Positions 1 through 10,907 of a DNA stretch of 64,000 bases are shown here, piece by piece (position 1 is the stretch's first letter; each line of letters opens with the position of its first letter). The notes under the pieces were generated by a model that did not search any database, was not told the origin of the DNA, and saw only the letters and a program-made list of their open reading frames with translations. Made by a program: the position numbers and the translations under genes. Location: NCBI RefSeq assembly GCF_029227915.1, contig NC_079876.1, forward strand, positions 2,730,001-2,794,000, given 5' to 3'. Source of the stretch: Hydractinia symbiolongicarpus (taxonomy: Eukaryota; Cnidaria; Hydrozoa; Anthoathecata; Hydractiniidae).

Positions 1-117
1 CCCATGAGACTTGTAGTTTTTAAAAATGTTTTCATTTTTCATGAGACGCTGATTAAAAGAAGTTTAATCGCCGGCAAACGAAAACCTGCGATTTCCCGTA
101 AATCCCGGACCCGGCCC

Positions 118-135
118 GTATAGTCAAAAGTATAC
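118..135. other. GTATA/TATAC dyad in the monomer core (first copy)
   Basis: GTATA (118-122), an 8-nt spacer GTCAAAAG (123-130) and TATAC (131-135) form a short inverted repeat. It recurs in most units of both arms. In B units the spacer is GTCGAATG while both arms are kept. The flank is GGCCC on one side and AAAG on the other. A small cruciform or a dimer-binding site are both possible; no binding protein can be named from sequence. Confidence 0.6.
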
Positions 136-170
136 AAAGAAAGTACCCAGGGAGTAAACTCATTTCCCGA

Positions 171-192
171 ACGATTTTTTAAATTATTTTTT
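171..192. other. Paired T-tract segment of the monomer (first copy)
   Basis: CGA, then T6 (175-180), AAATTA, then T6 (187-192), followed by CACCACTA. The two tracts start 12 bp apart, close to one helical turn. Such spacing can give intrinsic curvature or influence nucleosome placement. The segment recurs in nearly all units, with variants such as AAATTATTATTTC and AATTTATTTTTTC. A curvature role is inference. Confidence 0.5.
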
Positions 193-408
193 CACCACTA
201 AAACGCATGAGACTTGTAGTTTTCAGAAATGTTTTCATTTTTAATGAGACGCTTAATGAAAGTGGTTTAATCGCCGGCAAACGAAAACCCGCGATTTCCC
301 GTAAATCCCGGACTCGGCCCGTATAGTCAAAAGTATACAAAGAAAGTACCCAGGGAGTAAACTAATTTCTCAAACGATTTTTTAAATTAATATTTCACCA
401 CTAAAGCC

Positions 409-611
409 CATGAGACTTGTAGTTTTTAAAAATGTTTTCATTTTTGATGAGACGCTGAATAAAAGAAGTTTAATCGCCGGCAAACGAAAACCTGCGATTT
501 CCCGTAACTCCCGGACTCGGCCCGTATAGTCAAAAGTATACAAAGAAAGTATCCAGGGAGTAAACTCATTTCCCGAACGATTTTTTAAATTATTTTTTCA
601 CCACTAAAACG
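409..611 (+). repeat. Reference monomer, subfamily A (203 bp)
   Basis: Diagnostic states travel together: GCCCATGAG at the start, GTTTTTAAAAATG, GCTGAATAAAAGAAG, CCTGCGATTT, GGACTCGGCCC and GTCAAAAGTATAC. In many A units ATTATTTCACC precedes AAAGCCC across the unit boundary. By hand count over positions 1-203, a closely similar unit has 41 C, 34 G and 11 CpG. A GCCGGC palindrome lies in the core of nearly every unit (for example 70-75 in the first unit). Subfamily A is the commonest type in the left arm. Confidence 0.85.
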
Positions 612-814
612 CATGAGACTTGTAGTTTTCAGAAATGTTTTCATTTTTGATGAGACGCTTAATGAAAGTGGTTTAATCGCCGGCAAACGAAAACCCGCGA
701 TTTCCCGTAAATCCCGGACTCGGCCCGTATAGTCAAAAGTATACAAAGAAAGTACCTAGGGAGTAAACTCATTTCCCGAACGATTTTTTAAATTATTTTT
801 TCACCACTAAAACG

Positions 815-1016
815 CATAAGACTTGTAGTTTTCAAAAATGTTTTCATTTCTGATGAGACGCTGAATAAAAGAAGTTTAATCGCAGGCAAACGAAAACCGA
901 GATTTCCCGTAAATCCCGGGCTTGGCCCGTATAGTCAAAAGTATACAAAGATAGTACCCAGGGAGTAAACTCATTTCCCGAATGATTTTTTAATTTATTT
1001 TTTCACCACTAAAACG
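815..1016 (+). repeat. Reference monomer, subfamily C (202 bp)
   Basis: Marked by CATAAGACTTG, TTTCTGATGAG, a 1-bp loss giving AAAACCGAGATTT, GATAGTACCC in place of GAAAGTACCC, and TTAATTTATTTTTTC. Left-arm copies carry the CCGAGATTT mark near 896, 1503, 3330, 4751, 5562, 7693, 8492, 11230, 12855, 13665 (a CCGAAATTT variant), 17670, 20510, 23147 and 26391. Most are followed by an A-type unit with GTAAACTAATTTC. This pair makes a convenient tag for tracing block duplications. Confidence 0.82.
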
Positions 1017-1179
1017 CATGAGACTTGTAGTTTTCAAAAATGTTTTCATTTTTGATGAGACGCTGAATAAAAGAAGTTTAATCGCCGGCAAACGAAAATC
1101 TGCGATTTCCCGTAAATCCCGGACTCGGCCCGTATAGTCAAAAGTATACAAAGAAAGTACCCAGGATGTAAACTCATTT

Positions 1180-1972
1180 CCCGAACGATTTTTTAAATTA
1201 TTATTTCACCACTAAAGCCCATGAGACTTGTAGTTTTTAAAAATGTTTTCATGTTTGATGAGACGCTGAATAAAAGAAGTTTAATCGCCGGCAAACGAAA
1301 ACCCGCGATTTCCCGCAAATCCCGGGCTTGGCCCGTATAGTCGAATGTATACAAAGAAAGTACCATGTGAGTAAACACATTTCCAGAACGATTTTTTAAG
1401 TTATTTTTTTACCACTAAAACGCATAAGACTTGTAGTTTTCAAAAATGTTTTCATTTCTGATGAGACGCTGAATAAAAGAAGTTTAATCGCCGGCAAACG
1501 AAAACCGAGATTTCCCGTAAATCCCGGGCTTGGCCCGTATAGTCAAAAGTATACAAAGATAGTACCCAGGGAGTAAACTCATTTCCCGAACGATTTTTTA
1601 ATTTATTTTTTCACCACTAAAACGCATGAGACTTGTAGTTTTCAAAAATGTTTTCATTTTTGATGAGACGCTGAATAAAAGAAGTTTAATCGCCGGCAAA
1701 CGAAAACCTGCGATTTCCCGTAAATCCCGGACTCGGCCCGTATAGTCAAAAGCATACAAAGAAAGTACCCAGGGAGTAAACTAATTTCCCAAACGATTTT
1801 TTAAATTATTATTTCACCACTAAAGCCCATGAGACTTGTAGTTTTTAAAAATGTTTTCATTTTTGATGAGACGCTGAATAAAAAAAGTTTAATCGCCGGC
1901 AAACGAAAACCTGCGATTTCCCGTAAATCCCGGACTCGGCCCGTATAGTCAAAAGTATACAAAGAAAGTACC
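1180..1972 (+). repeat. Duplicated block, copy 1 (lag 9728)
   Basis: Matches about 10908-11700. Shared rare marks are CATGTTTGATGAG (1250 and 10978), CCCGCAAATCCCGG, GTAAACACATTTCC and GAATAAAAAAAGTTT (1874 and 11602). Differences noticed include CATGTGAG for CCTGTGAG near 1364, and GCATAC near 1752. The edges are approximate, set where neighbouring units stop matching. Confidence 0.75.
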
Positions 1973-2233
1973 CAGGGAGTAAACTCATTTCCCGAACGAT
2001 TTTTTAAATTATTTTTTCACCACTAAAACGCATGAGACTTGTAGTTTTCAGAAATGTTTTCATTTTTGATGAGACGCTTAATGAAAGTGGTTTAATCGCC
2101 GGCAAACGAAAACCCGCGATTTCCCGTAAATCCCGGACTCGGCCCGTATAGTCAAAAGTATACAAAGAAAGTACCTAGGGAGTAAACTCAATTCCCGAAC
2201 GATTTTTTAAATTATTTTTTCACCACTAAAACG

Positions 2234-2436
2234 CATGAGACTTGTAGTTTTCAGAAATGTTTTCATTTTTGATGAGACGCTTAATGAAAGTGGTTTAATC
2301 GCCGGCAAACGAAAACCCGCGATTTCCCGTAAATCCCGGGCTTGGCCCGTATAGTCGAATGTATACAAAGAAATTACCCTGTGAGTAAACTCATTTCCAA
2401 AACGATTTTTTAAATTATTATTTCACCACTAAAGCC
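2234..2436 (+). repeat. Reference monomer, subfamily B (203 bp)
   Basis: Linked differences from A are CGCATGAG, GTTTTCAGAAATG, GCTTAATGAAAGTGG, CCCGCGATTT, GGGCTTGGCCC, GTCGAATGTATAC, CCCTGTGAGT and CCAAAACGATT. The A/B differences span the whole unit and recur together in many copies, so these look like real subfamilies. Recombinant units also exist, for example B-like 5' halves with the A-like GGACTCGG GTCAAAAG segment at 612-814. Confidence 0.83.
2346..2359 (-). other. CENP-B-box-like motif, spacer one base short (left-arm example)
   Basis: On the minus strand this reads TTCG ACT A TA CGGG. The mammalian CENP-B box core is TTCG NNNN A NN CGGG. All nine required bases are present in order, but the first spacer has three bases rather than four. 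The motif comes with the B-type GTCGAATG state. A-type units read TTTG ACT A TA CGGG, one core mismatch more. Whether any protein binds is unknown, and the spacing defect would argue against canonical CENP-B. Confidence 0.4.
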
Positions 2437-3424
2437 CATGAGACTTGTAGTTTTTAAAAATGTTTTCATTTTTGATGAGACGCTGAATAAAAGAAGTTTA
2501 ATCGCCGGCAAACGAAAACCTGCGATTTCCCGTAAATCCCGGACTCGGCCCGTATAGTCAAAAGTATACAAAGAAAGTGCCCAGGGTGTAAACTCATTTC
2601 CCGAACGATTTTTTAAATTATTATTTCACCACTAAAGCCCATGAGACTTTTAGTTTTTAAAAATGTTTTCATTTTTGATGAGACGCTGAATAAAAGAAGT
2701 TTAATCGCCGGCAAACGAAAACCTGCGATTTCCCGTAAATCCCGGACTCGGCCCGTATAGTCAAAAGTATACAAAGAAAGTACCCTGTGAGTAATCTCAT
2801 TTCCAGAACGATTTTTTAAGTTATTTTTTTACCACTAAAACGCATAAGACTTGTAGTTTTTAAAAATGTTTTCATTTTTGATGAGACGCTGAATAAAAGA
2901 AGTTTAATCGCCGGCAAACGAAAACCTGCGATTTCCCGTAAATCCCGGACTCGGCCCGTATAGTCAAAAGTATACAAAGAAAGTACCCAGGGAGTAAACT
3001 CATTTCCCGAACGATTTTTTAAATTATTTTTTCACCACTAAAACGCATGAGACTTGTAGTTTTCAGAAATGTTTTCATTTTTGATGAGACGCTTAATGAA
3101 AGTGGTTTAATCGCCGGCAAACGAAAACCCGCGATTTCCCGTAAATCCCGGACTCGGCCCGTATAGTCAAAAGTATACAAAGAAAGTACCTAGGGAGTAA
3201 ACTCATTTTCCGAACGATTTTTTAAATTATTTTTTCACCACTAAAACGCATAAGACTTGTAGTTTTCAAAAATGTTTTCATTTCTGATGAGACGCTGAAT
3301 AAAAGAAGTTTAACCGCAGGCAAACGAAAACCGAGATTTCCCGTAAATCCCGGGCTTGGCCCGTATAGTCGAATGTATACAAAGAAATTACCCTGTGAGT
3401 AAACTCATTTCCAAAACGATTTTT

Positions 3425-5835
3425 TAAATTATTATTTCACCACTAAAGCCCATGAGACTTGTAATTTTTAAAAATGTTTTCATTTTTGATGAGACGCTGA
3501 ATAAAAGAAGTTTAATCGCCGGCAAACGAAAACCTGCGATTTCCCGTAAATCCCGGACTCGGCCCGTATAGTCAAAAGTATACAAAGAAAGTACCCTGTG
3601 AGTAATCTCATTTCCAGAACGATTTTTTAAGTTATTTTTTTACCACTAAAACGCATAAGACTTGTAGTTTTTAAAAATGTTTTCATTTTTGATGAGACGC
3701 TGAATAAAAGAAGTTTAATCGCCGGCAAACGAAAACCTGCGATTTCCCGTAAATCCCGGACTCGGCCCGTATAGTCAAAAGTATACAAAGAAAGTACCCA
3801 GGGAGTAAACTCATTTCCCGAACGATTTTTTAAATTATTTTTTCACCACTAAAACGCATGAGACTTGTAGTTTTCAGAAATGTTTTCATTTTTGATGAGA
3901 CGCTTAATGAAAGTGGTTTAATCGCCGGCAAACGAAAACCCGCGATTTCCCGTAAATCCCGGACTCGGCCCGTATAGTCAAAAGTATACAAAGAAAGTAC
4001 CTAGGGAGTAAACTCATTTCCCGAACGATTTTTTAAATTATTTTTTCACCACTAAAACGCATGAGATTTGTAGTTTTCAGAAATGTTTTCATTTTTGATG
4101 AGACGCTTAATGAAAGTGGTTTAATCGCCGGCAAACGAAAACCCGCGATTTCCCGTAAATCCCGGGCTTGGCCCGTATAGTCGAATGTATACAAAGAAAT
4201 TACCCTGTGAGTAAACTCATTTCCAAAACGATTTTTTAAATTATTTTTTCACCACTAAAACGCATGAGACTTGTAGTTCTCAAAAATGTTTTTATTTTTG
4301 ATGAGACGCTGAATGAAAGAAGTTTAATCGCCGGGAAACGAAAACCTGCGATTTCCCGTAAATCCCGGACTCGGCCCGTATAGTCAAAAGTATACAAAGA
4401 AAGTACCCAGGGTGTAAACTCATTTCCCGAACGATTTTTTAAATTATTATTTCACCACTAAAGCCCATGAGACTTGTAGTTTTTAAAAATGTTTTCATTT
4501 TTGATGAGACGCTGAATAAAAGAAGTTTAATCGCCGGCAAACGAAAACCTGCGATTTCCCGTAAATCCCGGACTCGGCCCGTATAGTCAAAAGTATACAA
4601 AGAAAGTACCCTGTGAGTAATCTCATTTCCAGAACGATTTTTTAAGTTATTTTTTTACCACTAAAACGCATAAGACTTGTAGTTTTCAAAAATGTTTTCA
4701 TTTCTGATGAGACGCTGAATAAAAGAAGTTTAATCGCCGGCAAACGAAAACCGAGATTTCCCGTAAATCCCGGGCTTGGCCCGTATAGTCAAAAGTATAC
4801 AAAGATAGTACCCAGGGAGTAAACTCATTTCCCGAACGATTTTTTAATTCATTTTTTCACCACTAAAACGCATGAGACTTGTAGTTTTCAAAAATATTTT
4901 CATTTTTGATGAGACGCTGAATAAAAGAAGTTTAATCGCCGGCAAACGAAAACCTGCGATTTCCCGTAAATCCCGGACTCGGCCGGTATAGTCAAAAGTA
5001 TACAAAGAAAGTACCCAGGGAGTAAACTAATTTCCCAAACGATTTTTTAAACTATTATTTCACCACTAAAGCCCATGAGACTTGTAGTTTTTAAAAATGT
5101 TTTCATTTTTGATGAGACGCTGAATAAAAGAAGTTTAATCGCCGGCAAACGAAAACCTGCGATTTCCCGTAAATCCCGGACTCGGCCCGTATAGTCAAAA
5201 GTATACAAAGAAAGTACCCAGGGAGTAAACTCATTTCCCGAACGATTTTTTAAATTATTTTTTCACCACTAAAACGCATGAGACTTGTAGTTTTCAGAAA
5301 TGTTTTCATTTTTGATGAGACGCTTAATGAAAGTGGTTTAATCGCCGGCAAACGAAAACCCGCGATTTCCCGTAAATCCCGGACTCGGCCCGTATAGTCA
5401 AAAGTATAAAAAGAAAGTACCTAGGGAGTAAACTCATTTCCCGAACGATTTTTTAAATTATTTTTTCACCACTAAAACGCATAAGACTTGTAGTTTTCAA
5501 AAATGTTTTCATTCCTGATGAGACGCTGAATAAAAGAAGTTTAATCGCCGGCAAACGAAAACCGAGATTTCCCGTAAATCCCGGGCTTGGCCCGTATAGT
5601 CAAAAGTATACAAAGATAGTACCCAGGGAGTAAACTCATTTCCCGAATGATTTTTTAATTTATTTTTTCACCACTAAAACGCATGAGACTTGTAGTTTTC
5701 AAAAATGTTTTCATTTTTGATGAGACGCTGAATAAAAGAAGTTTAATCGCCGGCAAACGAAAACCTGCGATTTCCCGTAAATCCCGGACACATTTTCCGA
5801 ACGATTTTTTCAATTATTTTTTCACCACTAAAACG
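3425..5835 (+). repeat. 2.4-kb duplicated block, copy 1 (lag 8105)
   Basis: Matches about 11530-13940 at a constant lag. Landmark pairs are 3451/11556, 4263/12368, 4751/12856, 5562/13667 and 5682/13787. It holds about 12 units, including a TTCTCAAAAATG unit with CCGGGAAACG, two C-type units and truncated monomer copy 1. I noticed on the order of 15 differences, so the copies are near-identical and the duplication is young compared with adjacent-unit divergence. Confidence 0.8.
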
Positions 5836-6055
5836 CATGAGACTTGTAGTTTTCAAAAATGTTTTCATTTTTGATGAGACGCTTAATGAAAGAGGTTTAA
5901 TCGTGGGCAAACGAAATCCCGCGATTTCCCGTAAATCCCGGGCTTGGCCCGTATAGTCAAATGTATACAAAGAAAGTACCCTGTGAGTAAACTTATTTCC
6001 CGAACGATTTTTTCAATTATTTTTTCACCACTAAAACACATGAGACTTGTAGTTT
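4340..6055 (+). repeat. Duplicated block, copy 1 (lag 2930-2942)
   Basis: Matches 7282-8985. Shared marks are the C-type units (4751/7693, 5562/8492), the GGCCGGTATAG variant (4981/7924) and the 154-bp unit (5682/8612). With 11530-13940 this gives three versions of one local segment in the first 14 kb. Confidence 0.78.
5682..5835 (+). repeat. Truncated 154-bp monomer, copy 1
   Basis: Landmarks at 5682 and 5836 are 154 bp apart. A 49-bp segment between two ACTC tetranucleotides is missing. It includes the GTATA dyad, GTACCC and GTAAACTC. The usual join GGACTCATTTTCC here reads GGACACATTTTCC, a private substitution. The next unit carries GAGGTTTAATCGTGGG. Confidence 0.92.
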
Positions 6056-6443
6056 TCAGAAATGTTTTCATTTTGATAAGACGCTTAATGAAAGTGGTTT
6101 AATCGCCAGCAAACGAAAACCAGCGATTTCCCGTAAATCCCGGGCTTGGCCCGTATAGTCGAATGTATACAAAGAAAGTACCCTGTGAGTAAACTCATTT
6201 CCAAAACGATTTTTTAAATTATCTTTTCACTACTAAAACGCATGAGACTTGTAGTTTTCAAAAATGTTTTCATTTTTGATGAGACGCTGAATAAAAGAAG
6301 TTTAATCGCCGGCAAACGAAAACCCGCCATTTCCCGTAAATCCCGGGCTTGGCCCGTATAGTCAAAAGTATACAAAGATAGTACCCAGGGAGTAAACTCA
6401 TTTCCCGAATGATTTTTTAATTTATTTTTTCACCACTAAAACG

Positions 6444-6597
6444 CATGAGACTTGTAGTTTTCAAAAATGTTTTCATTTTTGATGAGACGCTGAATAAAAG
6501 AAGTTTAATCGCCGGCAAACGAAAACCTGCGATTTCCCGTAAATCCCGGACTCATTTTCCGAACGATTTTTTCAATTATTTTTTCACCACTAAAACG
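6444..6597 (+). repeat. Truncated 154-bp monomer, copy 2
   Basis: Landmarks at 6444 and 6598 are 154 bp apart, with the join GGACTCATTTTCC. Copy 1 to copy 2 is 762 bp (154+203+202+203), so a four-unit block containing the short monomer was tandemly duplicated here. Confidence 0.92.
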
Positions 6598-7350
6598 CAT
6601 GAGACTTGTAGTTTTCAAAAATGTTTTCATTTTTGATGAGACGCTTAATGAAAGAGGTTTAATCGTGGGCAAACGAAATCCCGCGATTTCCCGTAAATCC
6701 CGGGCTTGGCCCGTATAGTCAAATGTATACAAAGAAAGTACCCTGTGAGTAAACTTATTTCCCGAACGATTTTTTCAATTATTTTTTCACCACTAAAACG
6801 CATGAGACTTGTAGTTTTCAGAAATGTTTTCATTTTGATAAGACGCTTAATGAAAGTGGTTTAATCGCCAGCAAACGAAAACCAGCGATTTCCCGTAAAT
6901 CCCGGGCTTGGCCCGTATAGTCGAATGTATACAAAGAAAGTACCCTGTGAGTAAACTCATTTCCAAAACGATTTTTTAAATTATCTTTTCACTACTAAAA
7001 CGCATGAGACTTGTAGTTTTCAAAAATGTTTTCATTTTTGATGAGACGCTGAATAAAAGAAGTTTAATCGCCGGCAAACGAAAACCCGCCATTTCCCGTA
7101 AACCCCGGACTCGACCCGTATAGTCAAAAGTATACAAAGAAAGTACCCAGGGAGTAAAGCCATTTCCCGAACGATTTTTTATATTATTTTTTTACCACTA
7201 AACGCATGAGACTTGTAGTTTTCAAAAATGTTTTCATTTTTGATGAGACGCTGAATAAAAGAAGTTTAATCGCCGGCAAACGAAAACCTGCGATTTCCCG
7301 TAAATCCCGGACTCGGCCCGTATAGTCAAAAGTATACAAAGAAAGTACCC
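6444..7350 (+). repeat. Duplicated block, copy 1 (lag 2931)
   Basis: Matches 9375-10281: short unit, GAGGTTTAATCGTGGG unit, CATTTTGATAAGACG unit, then a unit with CCCGCCATTTCCCG, CCCCGGACTCGACCC and TTTATATTATTTTTTTACC. Landmark pairs are 6444/9375 and 7205/10136. Confidence 0.78.
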
Positions 7351-8421
7351 AGGGTGTAAACTCATTTCCCGAACGATTTTTTAAATTATTATTTCACCAC
7401 TAAAGCCCATGAGACTTGTAGTTTTTAAAAATGTTTTCATTTTTGATGAGACGCTGAATAAAAGAAGTTTAATCGCCGGCAAACGAAAACCTGCGATTTC
7501 CCGTAAATCCCGGACTCGGCCCGTATAGTCAAAAGTATACAAAGAAAGTACCCTGTGAGTAATCTCATTTCCAGAACGATTTTTTAAGTTATTTTTTTAC
7601 CACTAAAACGCATAAGACTTGTAGTTTTCAAAAATGTTTTCATTTCTGATGAGACGCTGAATAAAAGAAGTTTAATCGCCGGCAAACGAAAACCGAGATT
7701 TCCCGTAAATCCCGGGCTTGGCCCGTATAGTCAAAAGTATACAAAGATAGTACCCAGGGAGTAAACTCATTTCCCGAACGATTTTTTAATTCATTTTTTC
7801 ACCACTAAAACGCATGAGACTTGTAGTTTTCAAAAATATTTTCATTTTTGATGAGACGCTGAATAAAAGAAGTTTAATCGCCGGCAAACGAAAACCTGCG
7901 ATTTCCCGTAAATCCCGGACTCGGCCGGTATAGTCAAAAGTATACAAAGAAAGTACCCAGGGAGTAAACTAATTTCCCAAACGATTTTTTAAATTATTAT
8001 TTCACCACTAAAGCCCATGAGACTTGTAGTTTTTAAAAATGTTTTCATTTTTGATGAGACGCTGAATAAAAGAAGTTTAATCGCCGGCAAACGAAAACCT
8101 GCGATTTCCCGTAAATCCCGGACTCGGCCCGTATAGTCAAAAGTATACAAAGAAAGTACCCAGGGAGTAAACTCATTTCCCGAACGATTTTTTAAATTAT
8201 TTTTTCACCACTAAAACGCATGAGACTTGTAGTTTTCAGAAATGTTTTCATTTTTGATGAGACGCTTAATGAAAGTGGTTTAATCGCCGGCAAACGAAAA
8301 CCCGCGATTTCCCGTAAATCCCGGACTCGGCCCGTATAGTCAAAAGTATACAAAGAAAGTACCTAGGGAGTAAACTCATTTCCCGAACGATTTTTTAAAT
8401 TATTTTTTCACCACTAAAACG

Positions 8422-8611
8422 CATAAGACTTGTAGTTTTCATTTCTGATGAGACGCTGAATAAAAGAAGTTTAATCGCCGGCAAACGAAAACCGAGATTT
8501 CCCGTAAATCCCGGGCTTGGCCCGTATAGTCAAAAGTATACAAAGATAGTACCCAGGGAGTAAACTCATTTCCCGAATGATTTTTTAATTTATTTTTTCA
8601 CCACTAAAACG
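8422..8611 (+). repeat. C-type monomer with a 12-bp deletion (190 bp)
   Basis: The unit reads GTAGTTTTCATTTCTGATG instead of GTTTTC AAAAATGTTTTC ATTTC. Twelve bases between two GTTTTCA repeats are lost. This explains why the block lag changes from 2942 upstream to 2930 downstream. I saw it only once. Confidence 0.9.
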
Positions 8612-8765
8612 CATGAGACTTGTAGTTTTCAAAAATGTTTTCATTTTTGATGAGACGCTGAATAAAAGAAGTTTAATCGCCGGCAAACGAAAACCTGCGA
8701 TTTCCCGTAAATCCCGGACTCATTTTCCGAACGATTTTTTCAATTATTTTTTCACCACTAAAACG
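8612..8765 (+). repeat. Truncated 154-bp monomer, copy 3
   Basis: Same 49-bp loss and the same following unit (GAGGTTTAATCGTGGG) as copies 1 and 2. It sits in the block that repeats 4340-6055 at a lag of 2930-2942 bp. Confidence 0.92.
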
Positions 8766-9374
8766 CATGAGACTTGTAGTTTTCAAAAATGTTTTCATTT
8801 TTGATGAGACGCTTAATGAAAGAGGTTTAATCGTGGGCAAACGAAATCCCGCGATTTCCCGTAAATCCCGGGCTTGGCCCGTATAGTCAAATGTATACAA
8901 AGAAAGTACCCTGTGAGTAAACTTATTTCCCGAACGATTTTTTCAATTATTTTTTCACCACTAAAACGCATGAGACTTGTAGTTTTTAAAAATGTTTTCA
9001 TTTTTGATGAGACGCTGAATAAAAGAAGTTTAATCGCCGGCAAACGAAAACCTGCGATTTCCCGTAAATCCCGGACTCGGCCCGTATAGTCAAAAGTATA
9101 CAAAGAAAGTACCCAGGGAGTAAACTCATTTCCCGAACGATTTTTTAAATTATTATTTCACCACTAAAGCCCATGAGACTTGTAGTTTTCACAAATGTTT
9201 TCATTTTTGATGAGACGCTGAATAAAAGATGTTTAATCGCCGGCAAATGAAAACCTGCGATTTCCCGTAAATCCCGGACTCGGCCCGTATAGTCAAAAGT
9301 ATACAAAGAAAGTACCCAGGATGTAAACTCATTTCCCGAACGATTTTTTAAATTATTATTTCACCATTAAAGCC

Positions 9375-9528
9375 CATGAGACTTGTAGTTTTTAAAAATG
9401 TTTTCATTTTTGATGAGACGCTGAATAAAAGAAGTTTAATCGCCGGCAAACGAAAACCCGCGATTTCCCGTAAATCCCGGACTCATTTTCCGAACGATTT
9501 TTTCAATTATTTTTTCACCACTAAAACG
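9375..9528 (+). repeat. Truncated 154-bp monomer, copy 4
   Basis: Same deletion join, but the unit starts with the A-type GCCCATGAG and GTTTTTAAAAATG rather than the GTTTTCAAAAATG of copies 1-3. This suggests recombination or gene conversion in its first half. It lies 2931 bp after copy 2. Confidence 0.92.
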
Positions 9529-10281
9529 CATGAGACTTGTAGTTTTCAAAAATGTTTTCATTTTTGATGAGACGCTTAATGAAAGAGGTTTAATCGTGGG
9601 CAAACGAAATCCCGCGATTTCCCGTAAATCCCGGGCTTGGCCCGTATAGTCAAATGTATACAAAGAAAGTACCCTGTGAGTAAACTTATTTCCCGAACGA
9701 TTTTTTCAATTATTTTTTCACCACTAAAACGCATGAGACTTGTAGTTTTCAGAAATGTTTTCATTTTGATAAGACGCTTAATGAAAGTGGTTTAATCGCC
9801 AGCAAACGAAAACCAGCGATTTCCCGTAAATCCCGGGCTTGGCCCGTATAGTCGAATGTATACAAAGAAAGTACCCTGTGAGTAAACTCATTTCCAAAAC
9901 GATTTTTTAAATTATCTTTTCACCACTAAAACGCATGAGACTTGTAGTTTTCAAAAATGTTTTCATTTTTGATGAGACGCTGAATAAAAGAAGTTTAATC
10001 GCCGGCAAACGAAAACCCGCCATTTCCCGTAAACCCCGGACTCGACCCGTATAGTCAAAAGTATACAAAGAAAGTACCCAGGGAGTAAAGCCATTTCCCG
10101 AACGATTTTTTATATTATTTTTTTACCACTAAACGCATGAGACTTGTAGTTTTCAAAAATGTTTTCATTTTTGATGAGACGCTGAATAAAAGAAGTTTAA
10201 TCGCCGGCAAACGAAAACCTGCGATTTCCCGTAAATCCCGGACTCGGCCCGTATAGTCAAAAGTATACAAAGAAAGTACCC
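9375..10281 (+). repeat. Duplicated block, copy 2 (lag 2931)
   Basis: Partner of 6444-7350. The first short unit has an A-type beginning and GAAAACCCGCG in place of GAAAACCTGCG. Downstream the copies part at CCAGGGTGT (7350) against CCAGGGAGTAAACTAA (10281). Confidence 0.76.
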
Positions 10282-10907
10282 AGGGAGTAAACTAATTTTC
10301 CAAACGATTTTTTAAATTATTATTTCACCACTAAAGCCCATGAGACTTGTAGTTTTTAAAAATGTTTTCATTTTTGATGAGACGCTGAATAAAAGAAGTT
10401 TAATCGCCGGCAAACGAAAACCTGCGATTTCCCGTAAATCCCGGACTCGGCCCGTATAGTCAAAAGTATACAAAGAAAGTACCCAGGGAGTAAACTCATT
10501 TCCCGAACGATTTTTTAAATTATTATTTCACCACTAAAGCCCATGAGACTTGTAGTTTTCACAAATGTTTTCATTTTTGATGAGACGCTGAATAAAAGAT
10601 GTTTAATCGCCGGCAAATGAAAACCTGCGATTTCCCGTAAATCCCGGACTCGGCCCGTATAGTCAAAAGTATACAAAGAAAGTACCCAGGATGTAAACTC
10701 ATTTCCCGAACGATTTTTTAAATTATTATTTCACCATTAAAGCCCATGAGACTTGTAGTTTTTAAAAATGTTTTCATTTTTGATGAGACGCTGAATAAAA
10801 GAAGTTTAATCGCCGGCAAACGAAAACCCGCGATTTCCCGTAAATCCCGGATTTGGCCCGTATAGTCAAAAGTATACAAAGAAAGTACCCAGGGAGTAAA
10901 TTCATTT

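Larger units (their letters stand above)
7282..8985 (+). repeat. Duplicated block, copy 2 (lag 2930-2942)
   Basis: Partner of 4340-6055, carrying the private 12-bp deletion at about 8440. It ends where an A-type unit begins at 8969 instead of the CAGAAATG unit seen at 6039. Confidence 0.78.

Noticed and set aside
61-110. CENP-B box across TTCGTTTGCCGGCGA on the minus strand
   Set aside because: TTCG matches, but the central A and most of CGGG do not (about five of nine core bases). The better candidate is the TTCGACTATACGGG site.
118-135. TATA-type promoter at GTATAGTC/GTATAC
   Set aside because: Short AT-rich words are expected at this composition, and there is no downstream gene or initiator context.
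5683-5874. Repeated 63-codon + strand ORF (5683, 6445, 8613, 9376) as a small gene
   Set aside because: It exists only because the 154-bp truncated unit joins two frames; it tracks that deletion and its duplications.
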